Assembly: GCA_037176705.1 (NCBI GenBank) | Contig: CM073908.1 | Location: 131,925,430-131,989,429 of the forward strand | Direction of reading: 5' to 3' | DNA length: 64,000 nucleotides | DNA from: Molossus alvarezi | Lineage: Eukaryota > Chordata > Mammalia > Chiroptera > Molossidae | In this document: positions 27,120 to 39,280 of the stretch, piece by piece | Position numbering within the stretch: position 1 is the stretch's first letter | Layout: each line of letters starts with the position of its first letter | Program-made: the position numbers and the translations under genes | Notes under the pieces: model-generated | Told to the model about the DNA's origin: nothing | The model's input: the letters and a program-made list of their open reading frames with translations, nothing else | The model's database searches: none

Positions 27120-27540
27120 TTATCACTCATTATCACTGGTTATTGCCCCTTCATATCTATTCTTCACCATTTGCATTCTTCTCTGAGCCTTGGAAAGGTG
27201 ATGTGCATAGATCACACCAATGGGTTCACTTGTCTTCTGGCTTCTAGGTGGGTTTGATCAATAAAGAGCATCAGCAGGAAGTGAAATTGTGAGAGGGAGT
27301 GAGATGAGTATTTATTTCCTGTGGATTCACCACAGGCTGGCTGGGCCATAACTTGCATCAGGTGGCACTCTCCACACTGCTCTCTCTGTCTCTAGGTTTT
27401 GGAATCCACTCCAACCACTCACCATTATGGGCCTAGAGGAGACAATGTTGTTACTAACCAGGACACTGCCTCATGGTTTCCTTCTGGCCTCACACATTTG
27501 TAAATAGTCCTTTACTAAACTTTTCTAAAATTACCCAACT
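27120..27540 (+). repeat. Probable old interspersed repeat, family not identified
   Basis: The 3' part (TTTGTAAATAGTCCTTTACT followed by AAACTTTTCTAAAATTACCC) resembles the end of a mammalian interspersed repeat that I cannot name with confidence. No ORF. Confidence 0.4.
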
Positions 27541-27789
27541 TGAGTTTCCATTTGATTCCTCATGAGATCTTCAAAGTTTATATGCCTATCTTTGAGAAGT
27601 TTCACATTTGGCATAAAAGACAAAGCATAATACACCAAGAGAATGGTAAATCAAATATGACACAAGAGAATGACAAAGTCAAATATTCAACTATGCCATC
27701 TCCAGAAAATGTGACTATTTGGGTGCTAAATTTTGACTGAGAAGATTTCCAAAAAAAGATGGAACTTCAAATGGAGTGACAAAATAGAA

Positions 27790-27996
27790 GAATATTTGGA
27801 TAGCAGAAAGGAAATCTTAAATGTTGTCACCACACATGCAGAAAAAAAAAAAACATAATTATGTACGATGATGGATGTGTTAACTAACTTTATTGCAGTA
27901 ATTATTCCACAATACATACATGTATCAAATAATCACACTAAAATTTACACAATATTAAATGTCAATTGTATCTCAGTAAAGCTGGGGAGGAAAGAA
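27790..27996 (+). repeat. Old L1 (L1M-type) 3'-end fragment
   Basis: GATGGATGTGTTAACTAACT, TTTACACAATATTAAATGTC and ATCTCAGTAAAGCTGGGG match the 3' terminus of ancient L1M elements in order. This is followed by an old A-rich end. Confidence 0.8.
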
Positions 27997-28419
27997 CACA
28001 CAGCGATCAAGGCACCCCAGTGAGGATGAAGAGAACATCTCAGCTCCTGACACAATGATTTTTAGGAGTAGGTTCAGTTGTCAGTTATTATAATAGCCAA
28101 AAAAAAAACAAACTTAGATGCAAAATTACTTGTCCAGGGACTTACACTATATATTTTTAAAATAGCCTCTGATCAAATGTTTTTCTGAATTCTCATCACA
28201 GCAGACATCTATGCAGCTTGAATGGGCACTTTATGTCTTTTATATAACCATAGAAGCCTCTGTTACAACCTCAGCTTAGATTAGAAAGTAGTGGCAGAGA
28301 CTAAAGACCCATTCACTACCTGTCCATGGTGGCCATCATAATGAGAGCATCATCTGGTACTGAGATTCTCTCAGCCAGCCTACTGTCTACTTTTAATCTA
28401 TTCTGGTGTACAGTCCAGA
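27997..28419. other. Unique non-coding sequence
   Basis: No gene or clear repeat. The ORF at 28316-28573 on the minus strand has no recognisable homology. Confidence 0.4.
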
Positions 28420-28600
28420 AGCTCTGAGTCTCTGGTTTCTGACATTCACTTTCTAGATTACTTAATGTCTCTGAGATTCTATTGTAATAATAGTAAAATG
28501 GAATTAGCCAGACCTGCCCTTCCCATGTGCTAAAATCGCTGAGGAACAAATCAGGTAATGTCCATGCAAGCACTAGATAAGCTGAATAAAATGTAATTCT
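28420..28600 (+). repeat. Possible MIR fragment
   Basis: ATTACTTAATGTCTCTGAG, an A/T-rich TAGTAAAATGGAATTAG and CAGGTAATGTCCATGCAAGC fit a diverged MIR. The similarity is weak. Confidence 0.4.
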
Positions 28601-28842
28601 TATGAGAGATATTACTTAGGAGGAAGGAGATGGTGGAAATAGGTAAAAATATCTCTCATAAATTCTCAGCAACATAAAACCATAAATTTGGTGTTCATGC
28701 CATAAAAAAATGTAACAGTGTACTAGGGGATTTAAGTGCTTGAATCTATGGGTTTCCTCTAATTTGCATCACTACAAATACTATTATGTTAGATATTATA
28801 TTAAAATTTAATATTGGGGCTTTTTGCTTTGCCTCATAGTTC

Positions 28843-29036
28843 CTTTCTTTTTTAATTTTGATTTATTGATTTGAGGAAGAAAGAAAGAGAAAGAGAGGAG
28901 AGAGAGAGAGAAACCAATTTGTTGTTCCACTTATGCATTTGTTGGTTACTTCTTGTATGTGTCCTGACCAGCGATCAAACCCACAACCTTGGTGTATTTG
29001 GATGGCGCTTTAACCAACTGAGCTACCTGACCAGGG
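28843..29036 (-). mobile_element. VES-type SINE
   Basis: In reverse it reads GCCCTGGTCAGGTAGCTCAG, a B box near GTGGGTTTGATCGCTGG, and ends in CT-rich and T-rich sequence. The duplication CTCATAGTTC lies at 28833-28842 and 29037-29046. Confidence 0.9.
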
Positions 29037-29046
29037 CTCATAGTTC

Positions 29047-29490
29047 TTTTATATCAACTAAAACAATGTCTCCCATATTTGTGCAAAATCTCTCTGCCAT
29101 TTATTTCACAGAAGCTTTTGAAGACAACCCAGGCATATAAAAATGTGTGAGTCAAGTTTCTCTAGCTTGCAAAGGCAATGTTTATTGGACAATGTCAATG
29201 GATCACATGACAAAAATCCTCCTGGTCTACTATGAAAATTTAGAAGTGTAACCCTGACTGTAACCTTCTTTCCCTAAAGCAAATCCAGTGCCTGCAGCTG
29301 TGCTGCTTATAATTACAAAAATACAGTTTATGACCTGTGAAAAGAAATGACCAAAAACATGGATATGGCTTTCCTGCTACACCAGCTCTTGGGGATGGGA
29401 GAGTCTACTCTAAAATGAACAAGACACAGAAGAGAAGCAAAAGAGAAAGGATTAAAAAGGATTTGATATCCTTTTTAAGAAGCAAAATTT
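29047..29490. other. Unique non-coding sequence
   Basis: No gene or recognised repeat. The small frame at 29337-29567 runs into the next SINE and is not supported as a gene. Confidence 0.4.
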
Positions 29491-29493
29491 CAT

Positions 29494-29724
29494 GTCCTGG
29501 CCAGTTTGGCTCAGCATTTAGAGCATTGGCCCACAGACCACAGAGTCCCAGGTTCAGTTCCCACTAAGGGCACATACCTCAGTTGCAGTTTGTCTCCAGC
29601 CCCCAGTTGGGGTTGTGTGGGTGGCAGCCACTTGATGCGTCTCTCTCATGTAGATGTTTCTTTCTCCCCCCCCACTCTACCTGAAGATAAATGCAAAAAT
29701 GTCCTCGGATGAGGATTACAAAAA
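29494..29724 (+). mobile_element. VES SINE
   Basis: The head is TCCTGGCCAGTTTGGCTCAG, the middle CAGTTTGTCTCCAGCCCC, a C-run near 29667-29674 and the tail GGATGAGGATTACAAAAAA. The flanks (AAGAAGCAAAATTTCA and AAGAAGCAGCAGCACAATTTCA) look like a duplication with a small expansion in the right copy. Confidence 0.92.
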
Positions 29725-29739
29725 AGAAGCAGCAGCACA

Positions 29740-30459
29740 ATTTCAAAAATAATGCTCATCACAGAAGCACTGAATTTACCTAGTATTAACTGGTTAACGA
29801 CTAGTTATGTCATCAAAAAACATTAACCACAGTTAATGATGCCCTGCTTTATGTTACAAAAAATATTCACAGAATAGCTTTTATGCAAAAATATTGTGTG
29901 GGTCACTCCTGAGAGAGGTCAGCATCCATAGTACATATTCTGTTGTGAGAAATTAGAAGGTATTCTCTCTATATAAAAGATTGCCTGTATTGTAATTTTT
30001 CAAGCCTACACTTTAGTTATGGCTTCTTCTATTACAGCTCCTGTAGTGGCAGCTCTTTCATTCCAAAATTCTGGCTGTCCATTTTATTGCAGTAATAAAG
30101 TAATAAGAACCTAATCTCTTTTGAAAGGGTTTGCAGAAAGAATGAGTGCAAAATTGGCACACAATGGAGTTTTTGACCTTTCCCCAGTGCAGGACAGACA
30201 AAGTAGGTCACAGATAATGTGATATTTTCTCTAACTTGTCTTTATTCCAGTGTGTCCCATGTGTTATGCAGAGATCACCAATCTTCATTACTATTCCAGA
30301 GGAATAAGCCAAAGTTTCATATAATGTTTGCGTCAATTCCACAAGATTGCTACATAAATACTGAATTTTCAGGATGAACTTCCAGTCTCTTCCAGATCCC
30401 TCAGCTAGATTTCCATAAAGCTAGAGTTTCTGGATGGAGGTATAACTGTTTAGCAGTAA
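29740..30459. other. Unique non-coding sequence
   Basis: Nothing recognised. Confidence 0.4.
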
Positions 30460-30680
30460 TGAAAGAATTCTGAAACCAGATTCAAATCCTACATCTGTCA
30501 TGTAATAGCTGTGCAATTTTTAGGAAGTCAGCTAAACTCTCCAGAATTTTGTTTATTATCTCTATACTGATGGGCATAATAATAGGGTGGGCATAATAAT
30601 AGGGTGGTTTTATATAAACTCATATAAAATGCTTAATTTTATGATTGTCATGTGATAAATACTCAATAAATATGTGAGGA
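30460..30680 (+). repeat. MIR SINE with an internal 17-bp tandem duplication
   Basis: CTGAAACCAGATTCAAATCC, TGTAATAGCTGTGCAATTT and AATACTCAATAAATATGTG follow MIR order. GGGCATAATAATAGGGT occurs twice head to tail (30572-30588 and 30589-30605). Confidence 0.8.
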
Positions 30681-30742
30681 TAATGATGATGTTTAGATAT
30701 AGCAAAATCCACCTTAAGAACCTGCCCCAGAAGTTCTGACAG

Positions 30743-30889
30743 TCCTGGCCAGATACCCAGTTGGTTGGAACATTGACTCATATACCAAAAAGTTTCAATT
30801 CCTCATCAGGTCACATACCTAGGTTGCAGTTTCAATCCCCAGTCAGGACACATACAGGAGGCAACCAATCAATGTTTCTCTTTAACATC

Positions 30890-30947
<58 letters not shown>

Positions 30948-31010
30948 TCTCTGTCTCTCTCTCAATCAACAGAAACGTATCTTCAGGTGAAGGACTTTTT
31001 TTAAAAAAAG
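30743..31010 (+). mobile_element. VES SINE with long (CT)n
   Basis: The head is TCCTGGCCAGATACCCAGTTG, the B-box region GTTTCAATTCC, then a pure (CT)n of about 45 bases from 30895 continuing as imperfect CT repeat to about 30963, and a poly(A) tail. The likely duplication is TCTGACAG (30735-30742 and 31012-31019). Confidence 0.88.
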
Positions 31011-31019
31011 CTCTGACAG

Positions 31020-31890
31020 ACAATGGTATAGTAAAAGTTCCTTGACTCTACATCTCTCTCTCTCTCTCTGAAAAGCTCTCAACAGAATAAATGAAAAAAA
31101 TATGCATCTACATGAACCTAGAAAATAGCAAAAACCCCAACCTACAGTTGCTAAACAATATCTGCCCAAAATTCAGTGAATTGTGGACTTAAATTAAGAA
31201 GGATGCTGAAAGCCAAAACTCACTTCTGCTCCTAAGCTATATGAAAAGATCCTAGAAGTTATAGATCTTAAGAGACTGAATTGAGACTCCTGAACTTGGG
31301 GTAATGAAGATTGTGGATATGGGTGGGCTATGAGGGAACTGGGGGTCCAGTTCTAAGTCACAAAATGTCATGGAAGACAGGTTAATGAAAGGATTGCACA
31401 ACCCCACTATAGTTACTATTTTCTGCTCCAAAGTCTAAATTGAAAGTGAGACCAGAAAGAAAGGAAAAACACTAATGGGTTCTGCAGCAAAGTCTTATAA
31501 ACAAAGAGGAATAAGTGCTAAATAATAAAATAAAAGACTTGTTAATTCAGAGGCTACACTTTGATCCATGTTGATCTCCTATCTCTTATATTGTTTCTGA
31601 GCTCTCCGTGGGGAGATGTGCTTCCAAAGCAGCGAATACAAGCAGATATAGGGGGAACGTACCCTTTAAAATTATACTAAAACAAATATTCTAGTTTAAG
31701 TATGTCCCAAATATTGTATGGCATATACTTGTAATATTAAAATATATTTGTTGTCTTTTTAAAATTAAACTTTAACTGGATTTTTAAATTTTCTAAATCA
31801 GGCAATTCTACACCACCCATAGATAAGAAATAGAAAGTGTTCAATGAGGACAGTATTCATAGATATTCTAAAACATGAGGGAAATTACCA
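31020..31890. other. Unique non-coding sequence
   Basis: Contains a short (TC)n at about 31051-31070. Nothing else recognised. Confidence 0.4.
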
Positions 31891-32570
31891 GAGCAAAATG
31901 AATAAAAGTTGAACTTCAGATGCATTATCCCCAAGAAATTGAAGAAAAGTTCTGATAAGCACCTTTATAATCTCAAAAAAGTAAAGAAATATGGACTATT
32001 AGAAAAAATAGTGCAGATAACAAATAAAACAGCAGGAGATTTAAAAAGTGATTTGGCAAAACTGAGGGAAAAAATTGAAAATGATAATAAAGCTACATCA
32101 AAACAAAAAGAGCAAGAAGGAAAATATACTCTGTTAAGAAAGAGTCAACAATATGTAAAAAGGGCATAGAACATAACACAAAGTTTAAGAAACAAAGGCA
32201 AATAAATGAAGAATAGAAGGCAGAGAGGCAAGGGAATTCTGATGGCCAGATGATGAGGATGATGATACCAGAAAGAGTACAGAATAATCAATATAAAATA
32301 ATGGAAAACCATTCTAAAATAAACAAAGTCTCAAAACTACAAATTAGTGTGACAAAATGTGTTTTGGAAAAAAAATATAAAAACAAAAACATATAGCTTG
32401 GTGAACTTCATGGGCATCCAGCAGTAAAAGCAAATCACCTACAAATGGGAGGAATCAGATTGCTATCTCCCTCCACTTCTAGGAGACAGTGGAATAACAT
32501 CAAGTGAGATTTGATGGCAAAAATATAATCCAATAACATTATATCCATTTAAATAACAGAAAAATATTTA
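31891..32570 (+). repeat. Possible ancient L1/HAL1 ORF1-related remnant
   Basis: An 86-residue Lys/Glu-rich helical frame (31909-32169) is followed by AAATCACCTACAAATGGGAGG and AGACAGTGGAATAACATCAA. These resemble the diverged C-terminal domain of L1M/HAL1 ORF1. Many stops are present and the similarity is by eye only. Confidence 0.45.
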
Positions 32571-32849
32571 TTAAACTTGTTTGATTCTGGAAATATAGCC
32601 TCAAGGTTAAAATTTCAGTAATCAGGACAGGAATCAAATATGCCATGGTATAAAATTCTAATGGTAAGCAATGAATCAATTTAAATATAGAACTAATATT
32701 AAACAACTGATTCATGATCTATAAAATAATGGTTGCCAAAACAATATTTAATGCTTTTCCTTGTTCTAAATCTCCCAAATTTCAATAATTAGAAGCTTAC
32801 AATTCTTATACTTTAGCTTTTAAAACACAGTGTCATCATTATTTATTTA

Positions 32850-33290
32850 TTCTCAATCATATTTGAACAAATGTATTTTCAACATGAACCATCATGCTTG
32901 CTATCTAGAATGAAAGAAAATAAAATGGTGATAAACTCACCAGAGCTTCACATATTCACACTAATTTTGGAGACAGACATAAATAAATAATTGTAATTAT
33001 CTGTATTTATACAATTATTATAAATACCACAAGTACTTAGGGCAATTGTTACAAATCAGCTCTCCTGGGAAAGTGGGAGAGAACATTTAAGTTGGAGTCT
33101 GTAGTAAGAGTAGGAGTTTTCCAGGTAAATGAAACAGTATAGAAATAGGCAGAGAGGTAAGAAAAAGCATTGCATACTCAGGAAATGTTTATGAAAATAT
33201 GTAGCTAAAATGTAGAATGTAAAATTAGTAGTGACAGATGAAACTGATGAAATAGGATAGGGTCAGAATGTAAAGGGCTTGTTTAATGGG
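32850..33290 (-). repeat. L2 LINE fragment (inverted)
   Basis: TGGAGACAGACATAAATAAA, GTAGGAGTTTTCCAGGTAAA, TAGGGTCAGAATGTAAAGGG and surrounding text follow the reverse complement of the L2 3' region. Confidence 0.6.
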
Positions 33291-33389
33291 GTTAAATGGG
33301 GGATCCACTGGAAATGGTTTCTAAATGAATGTTTATATAATCAATAGGCTGAATATCAAGTAGAAGATAAAGAGTCAGAATCATCCCTG

Positions 33390-33454
33390 ACTGCTCCCCT
33401 GGGAAAATACAATCTGTTAAATGTAGCACTGCTCCCATGGGAAAATACAATCTG
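33390..33454. repeat. 27-bp direct repeat pair
   Basis: ACTGCTCCCCTGGGAAAATA plus ACAATCTG-type sequence occurs at 33390-33416 and again at 33428-33454 with one substitution, 11 bases apart. Confidence 0.9.
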
Positions 33455-35650
33455 CTTTCTATAAATGTATTATATAAAATTATTCCCAGGAAAGTACTAT
33501 GGGGAAAAAAAAATAAAAGAGCTGCCAATGAAAAATATAACAAGTTTGATGTAAACAGAAACTTTAAAAAAAATAATTGTGCATTTCTGCTTCCTCTTTT
33601 AGACCCCTGCCTCCACTATGAGAATGTGCCTGGACTCAATTGTTGGAGGAATGTGAGAGAAACATGGAAGGAAGCCTAATTATGTCAGCCAAAGCCATCC
33701 TAGATTAGTCATCCCCAAGACCAAGTCAGTGTGGGTGGGAACTACCATAGGGCACAGATACCAAGAAGCATGAAAAATTAGAGCCTGGAATGTAATCAAT
33801 CTACCCAAGTCTCCAAATAAAAAAGAACAAAACTGAATTTTAATGTTTTACAGTGTGACTCATGGATTTAACATAGGAATACAACCAATTCACTTTAATG
33901 ACTAAAGCATTCAATTGCAACTCTTTTAGAAGAAAATAATTAACATCCACCTCTTTAAAGTCTTAATCCCTAAACAAAACTGTCCATCTGGCAGGGACTG
34001 ATGCTCTGTTTCCACACCCACTCCATGAAATGCCAGGTCAAGCATATTCAGTGCTCTATAATCCTAGCAGGCATTTCTTCTTTCTCAAATGGTTCCCACA
34101 TATTGGGATTTGAACAATTCTGATTCTTATTAAATAAAATAATAAATCAGCATGTCTATAATAGAGAGCATTTGAGAATCAAAATTGGACGGAAGCAAAC
34201 TCTGTACCTGCAAATATCCAAAACCACTTACCAAATATCTCTAAAATACAACCATTTGTAAAAAAGAAAACATGATAAACACTTAGGAAGACTTAATCAA
34301 CTTTTTTTAAAAAACACTCTACTGAAAATAGAAGTTCCAAGACCAAAGATTTTAAAATTTAGTCAAGATATGAACTATTCTCAGAATTTTATACATTGAA
34401 AAGAGAACATTCGATCCCATGAAAATACAAATTTTCCCTTGCAGTGAATATATGAATTAGAGAAAATTTTTAATGCTCTATATCAATCAATAAATGTGAC
34501 TGTCTTAGGGGTTTTCCATGTTTGACATGGCTAAGTCATAGCCTCTATATTCAAACAGCATTGCTCTTATCTTCTCCTGCTATCGGTATACACAGATGCC
34601 CTTATTTGTCAGTCGGCAGCAACCTTACCCTGAAGGTCTCAGTGTCCTTCAATCAAAACATTACTGTGAACTATCTGTTTTCCTGAGTCATCTTTGATTA
34701 GGAATTAATTTGAATTTTCTATGACCTCCATCAAGAAGATAATTCTGTCTTTCAATGATGTTATTGTTCTGAAGTGAAATGCTCTGGACTTAAAGACACA
34801 ATATTTCAATTCACAATCCTAGACCTTGGTACATAAGCATGTAGAACTTAAGTTTTCAAAATTGTGTGATACCTACATAAAGAAAAATGTGAATTGGGGA
34901 CTAACAAAGGTGGCAAAACAAGTTAATAGAAAATAAAAGAAAAACATTGTGCTTTTTCCCCTCCCCCCCTTCATCATTAAATGAACATTGCTGTTGTCCC
35001 CCAGTTATTCTAGGTGGTTCAGTGACTGTGGCAAGGTTATTGTCAGATTTTGCAGTTGAGGTTACATACATTAGGTAATAAGCAACATAAAGTTCTTCAA
35101 AAAACAGGGCATGATCTCTGTACTCTTGGGAGAACATGGGCAGAACCTTATAATCACTTGCTAATTACCCCAAGTAAAGTAATTTGTTTTATCTGTCTGC
35201 CATTTGGTTTCCTGCAAAGTGCAAAAAAACTATTATGGGATTTTGCTCAAACTAATTACTACTATTTTATCATGAAGACTGTTCAAGCGTAATCCTCTTT
35301 CCTTGGCTTGCTTTCTTCTTGAATTTAAAGTCTTACGGTAAGCCAAGAAGGAGTTTAAACATCCTAGACTGTAATAGATACTCCTGATTTTTAACCTCCC
35401 ACTATCATAGTGTGCAATGATACCTCGGTACCCTAAGTCAGTAGTTGCTAAGAAGTGTTGCATATGGCTTTTGTTAATAGGTAGAAGGTCAATATCAAAG
35501 GGAATCTTGCTAGAATTTATGATGACAGAGAATTTATAAATGTCATAGTTATACAGTGCCTTACAATTAACAAAGAGTTCTCAAATACAGCACATAATTT
35601 CATAGAATCTTCCCAAACAACATTATGATATGTTAGACTAGTGTTCAGAA
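33455..35650. other. Unique non-coding sequence
   Basis: About 2.2 kb with no recognised repeat, RNA gene or coding sequence. It is one of the longest repeat-poor stretches here. The short frames at 33437-33679, 34901-35137 and 35050-35463 show no known domain. Confidence 0.4.
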
Positions 35651-35662
35651 AGTATTCACTCC

Positions 35663-35827
35663 TGCCCTGGCCAGTTTAGCTCAACAGTTAGAGCATCGGC
35701 CTGCAGACGAAAGAGTCCCAGGTTCGATTCTGGCCAAGGGCACATACCTTGGTTGCGGTTTGTCCCCGGCTCTAGTTGGGGTCGTGCGGGTGGCAACCAA
35801 TTGATGTGTCTCTCTCACATCAATGTT

Positions 35828-35883
<56 letters not shown>

Positions 35884-35950
35884 ACACACACACACTCTGT
35901 CTTGAGAAGATAAATATAAAAATATCCTCAGGTGAGGATTAAAAAAGAGA
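35663..35950 (+). mobile_element. VES SINE
   Basis: The head is TGCCCTGGCCAGTTTAGCTC, the B box GGTTCGATTCTGG, then a long (CT)n at about 35832-35880 followed by (CA)n, and the tail GGTGAGGATTAAAAAAG. The duplication is TATTCACTCC (35653-35662 and 35953-35962). Confidence 0.95.
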
Positions 35951-35962
35951 GATATTCACTCC

Positions 35963-36305
35963 CAACCCCACCCCAATCATAGAAGAAGCACTTCCTCATG
36001 CCATTGATATTGAGCTTGTGACTTGCTCTGGTCAGTGGAATATTAGCAGACACCACAAAACCAAAATGTGCTTATACAATTGGGCCTTTGCCATCGCCAT
36101 GAAAAGAAGCTGGTCTCAGAAGAATGAGAAACATGGGGAAGAGAACTGAGTCCAATATAGAATCTGGAGACAAGCCCATTTGAGCCAAGCCAAGACCAGC
36201 TTCACCCCAGCTGACATGCTGACATGCAAGCCAGAATACATATTTTGTCGGAAGCCTTGGAAACACTGTGGTTGTTTGTTATTCAACAAAAGCTAACTAA
36301 TACAC
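35963..36305 (+). mobile_element. MLT1-type MaLR solo LTR
   Basis: GAGCTTGTGACTTGCTCTGG, CAGTGGAATATTAGCAGACA and the 3' end GTGGTTGTTTGTTATTCAAC with CTAACTAATAC fit the MLT1 LTR layout. It is an old, non-coding endogenous retrovirus-like remnant. Confidence 0.7.
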
Positions 36306-36795
36306 CTAATGTCACTATTCCTATTTTGCAAAGAATAAGGAAATATGATTCAGAGAAGTAAAGTAATGTGCTCAGAGTTTCCAAGAAATTAAATAACAGA
36401 GCTATAATGGCCTAACTGAAAAGTGAGAGAAATAGAAAAAAAAAGGTCAGTGACATTTATGAGGCTGTGTGGTATGTGTTTCATGCCAATAAGAGATAAC
36501 TCTACATGTTGCTAGATGAAAATAATATCTGTAAAGCCTGTTCTCCCTTTTATATTATCTATTTGGGATGAGTTCGAAACACTGATGGCTTTGAGAATGG
36601 ATATTGACAGTCTCAATCACAGTATTAATGAGATATATTGGCTAATAGAACTCTAGCAATATTCTCTCATTTCAATGGCTGGCATAGTTTCCTTGACTGA
36701 TATGACTGCTCTGTTGAGGTGAATGAATGGCACTGCTAAAAAGCACACTGTCAAATATTGATAGCTAATTAGATGAATTTCTACCACAATAGTCA

Positions 36796-36835
<40 letters not shown>

Positions 36836-36845
36836 GAAGAGCTAT
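36306..36845. other. Unique sequence ending in a (CA)n microsatellite
   Basis: A (CA)n of about 34 bases at 36800-36833. The text at 36306-36420 resembles an inverted MIR tail but only weakly. Confidence 0.5.
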
Positions 36846-36856
36846 TAAAAATCTTA

Positions 36857-37100
36857 AGTTCCCTGGCCGGTTTGGCTCAGCGGTTGGAGCATCGGCCCGC
36901 GGACCAGAGAGGCCCAGGTTTGGTTCCCGCTAAGGGCACGTACCTGGGTTGCAGTTTGTCCCCAGCCCTGGTTGGGGTTGTGTGGGTGGCAGCCACTCGA
37001 TGTGTCTCTCTCATGTTGATGTTTCTCTCTCTCTTCCTCTCTCCCTCCCGCTCTATCTGAAAATAAATGCAAAAAAAAATAATTTTATAAAATAAATAAA
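36857..37100 (+). mobile_element. VES SINE, least diverged copy
   Basis: The head is CCCTGGCCGGTTTGGCTCAG, the spacer CGGTTGGAGCATCGGCCCGC and the second promoter box GGTTTGGTTCC. The tail is A-rich with (AAAT)n. The duplication is TAAAAATCTT (36846-36855 and 37101-37110). It has high CpG retention (CGG, GCG, CGTAC, CGATG), consistent with a recent copy. Confidence 0.95.
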
Positions 37101-37304
37101 TAAAAATCTTGACAAGAAAATAAACTAAGCTCCAAAACGTCGATATTTATTACAAGCTCATTTCTAAGTTTAACACTCAAAGTAAGATTTATTTTTACAA
37201 AATCAGTAAATGATAAGTCCTAGGGATTATGTATATATTTGAAGAAAAATCAGTACTAAGGTTAGGTCTATTATAGAATTCCTAGTATTCTTGACCAACT
37301 AGCT

Positions 37305-37547
37305 TTTTTTTTTTTTAAATCCTCACCTGAGGACATTTTCCATTTTTTTGTTCAGATAGAGTGGGAGGGAGAGAGAGAGAGAGAAGCATCGACGTGAAAG
37401 GAACACATTGAGTGGCTGCCTCCCGTATGACCCAACCAGGGCAAGGGACAAACTGCAACCGAGGTACGTGCCCTTAGGGGGAACCGAACCCGGGTCTCTC
37501 TGGACTGCAGGCCGATGCTCTAATCGCTGAGCCAAACTGGCCAGGGC
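37305..37547 (-). mobile_element. VES SINE, inverted relative to its neighbours
   Basis: It runs from poly(T) at 37305 to CTGAGCCAAACTGGCCAGGG at about 37527-37546. The duplication is CCAACTAGCTTTTT (37295-37308 and 37548-37561), an L1-type T-rich target. It is a recent-looking copy. Confidence 0.95.
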
Positions 37548-37700
37548 CCAACTAGCTTTTTAGAAGATCTGGATTCTCCTCCAAGTTGGTCAGGCTATTA
37601 AACATTTTCAGGAACAACCTGAAAAAGTTTTTCTGATAAAGAAGTGGTCCAAAGACAAGCAAAAAATAAAATAAAAATGAAGCTAAATAAAAAGTTGTGG

Positions 37701-37977
37701 CCCTGACCAGTTTTCTCAGTGGTTAGAGTGTTGGCCAGCAGACCAATGAGTCATGGGTTCGATTCTGGTCAAGGGCATGTACCTCGGTTGCAGTTTGTCC
37801 CTGGCCCTGGTTAGGGTTGTGCAGGAGAGAACCAGGTGATGTGGTTCTATCACATCAATGTTTCTCTCTGTCCCTCTCTCTCTCCCTCCCTCCCACTCTA
37901 TCTGATGATAAATAAAAAAAATATCCTTGGGTGAGGAACAAAATAAATAAATAAATACATTAATTAATTAATTAATT
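37701..37977 (+). mobile_element. VES SINE
   Basis: The head is CCCTGACCAGTTTTCTCAGT, the B box GGTTCGATTCTGG and a tail of (AAAT)n plus (AATT)n. The duplication is AAAAGTTGTGG (37690-37700 and 37978-37988). Confidence 0.93.
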
Positions 37978-37988
37978 AAAAGTTGTGG

Positions 37989-39008
37989 GTGATCTTTAAG
38001 TCTTAATGGACACAGATATCCATATTGGGAGGAGACTGAGAACCCAATGCAAAGATAAGAGTAAAACTGAGCACAGATGGTGAATAAATTGAATTAGTCT
38101 GAACATGAGAGATAGAAAAAGGAAAACTGAAGAACTTCAGTGATTTCCGGAATAAATCACCATGGTACGTTTAGTGGAAGACCAGCCCCGAACTACAGTT
38201 AACAAGTACCAAGGATAGTAATGAGGATGGGCCAAGAGCAGGAATATCAGCATTATGGGATGGGAAAGGGGTTTGCTAGATATCAGGACTATTTAATAAT
38301 TTTCTGTTCCCATGAAACTTGACTCAAGTTAACATAAATAATAACAGTATAGATAGCTATCACCCTGCCCACTACACTAGACTGACAGAAATTAAAAGCA
38401 GCAATGCCAAAAATATATATTGATTCAGAAAGACATTGAGATGGCTCAGGTTAACTGCTACCTCCTCACAGATGCATGAATTATCCCAGCACATGCTCTC
38501 AGGTTACTTAGCTAATTTATAAGATTTGGGAGTAACTTCAACTTTTAGTCCCTCCAGGTACCCACACAAACTATCTGCAGCAACCTGCAAGGCTTATGCT
38601 CCAGCTCCTTACCCTTTATTTCTCCTTTCCATTAAAACACTAAGGTGTATCTCTTCTATAGAAACCAGTTTGAAGTCATATTTGAAAAGGATCTGATACT
38701 CAGTGATAACATCTTCCTGGTTACTTCTCCTAAAGGATTGGTAGTTTGACAACAATGAAGCTGAATCTCAGTTTTCAGCAGCCATTCAGGTGAACCCTAG
38801 TGGGTCAGAACTGGTCAGCCTAGTCTTCCATTCATGCTTCCATCTGTTCTTCAGAACACTAGGCTACTCCCTCACTTCCTCAAGAGTCGTCACTAGCTCC
38901 CCATTAAATATATACATATTAGTAGTCTTAATGAAAACTGCTTTATAGCCAAGGAAGAGCAAAATATAGTCCTTTCCCTCAAAAAGCTTCCAGCCTTAAA
39001 TAGGGAGA
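37989..39008. other. Unique non-coding sequence
   Basis: Nothing recognised in about 1 kb. Confidence 0.4.
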
Positions 39009-39280
39009 TTCTAATGATACTTTATTAAGCAGTTACTATATATCATTCACTGTCCTAAATGCTTTACTTATGTATATTAACTCATGTCATCCTCATTAAA
39101 ACACACACACACACATGCACACACACATAAACTCTATGAGATGGGAGCTATTATCACCATTTGATCATTGAGGAAAGTGAAACCACGAGAGATTAAGTAA
39201 CCTGCAGAAGTTCATACAACCAGTAAGTCACACAACCCAGGCTGTTAACCTGTATGCTGCAGTACTCCTGGTAATGTCAT
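39009..39280 (-). repeat. MIR SINE carrying a (CA)n microsatellite
   Basis: TTACTATATATCATTCACTG, TGAGATGGGAGCTATTATCA and AAGTAACCTGCAGAAGTTCA are inverted MIR landmarks. A (CA)n at about 39100-39127 has grown inside it. Confidence 0.85.

Noticed and set aside
36857..37100. tRNA gene suggested by A-box and B-box sequences
   Set aside because: The boxes belong to a VES SINE. A full cloverleaf is not formed and the same pattern repeats in 14 SINE copies.
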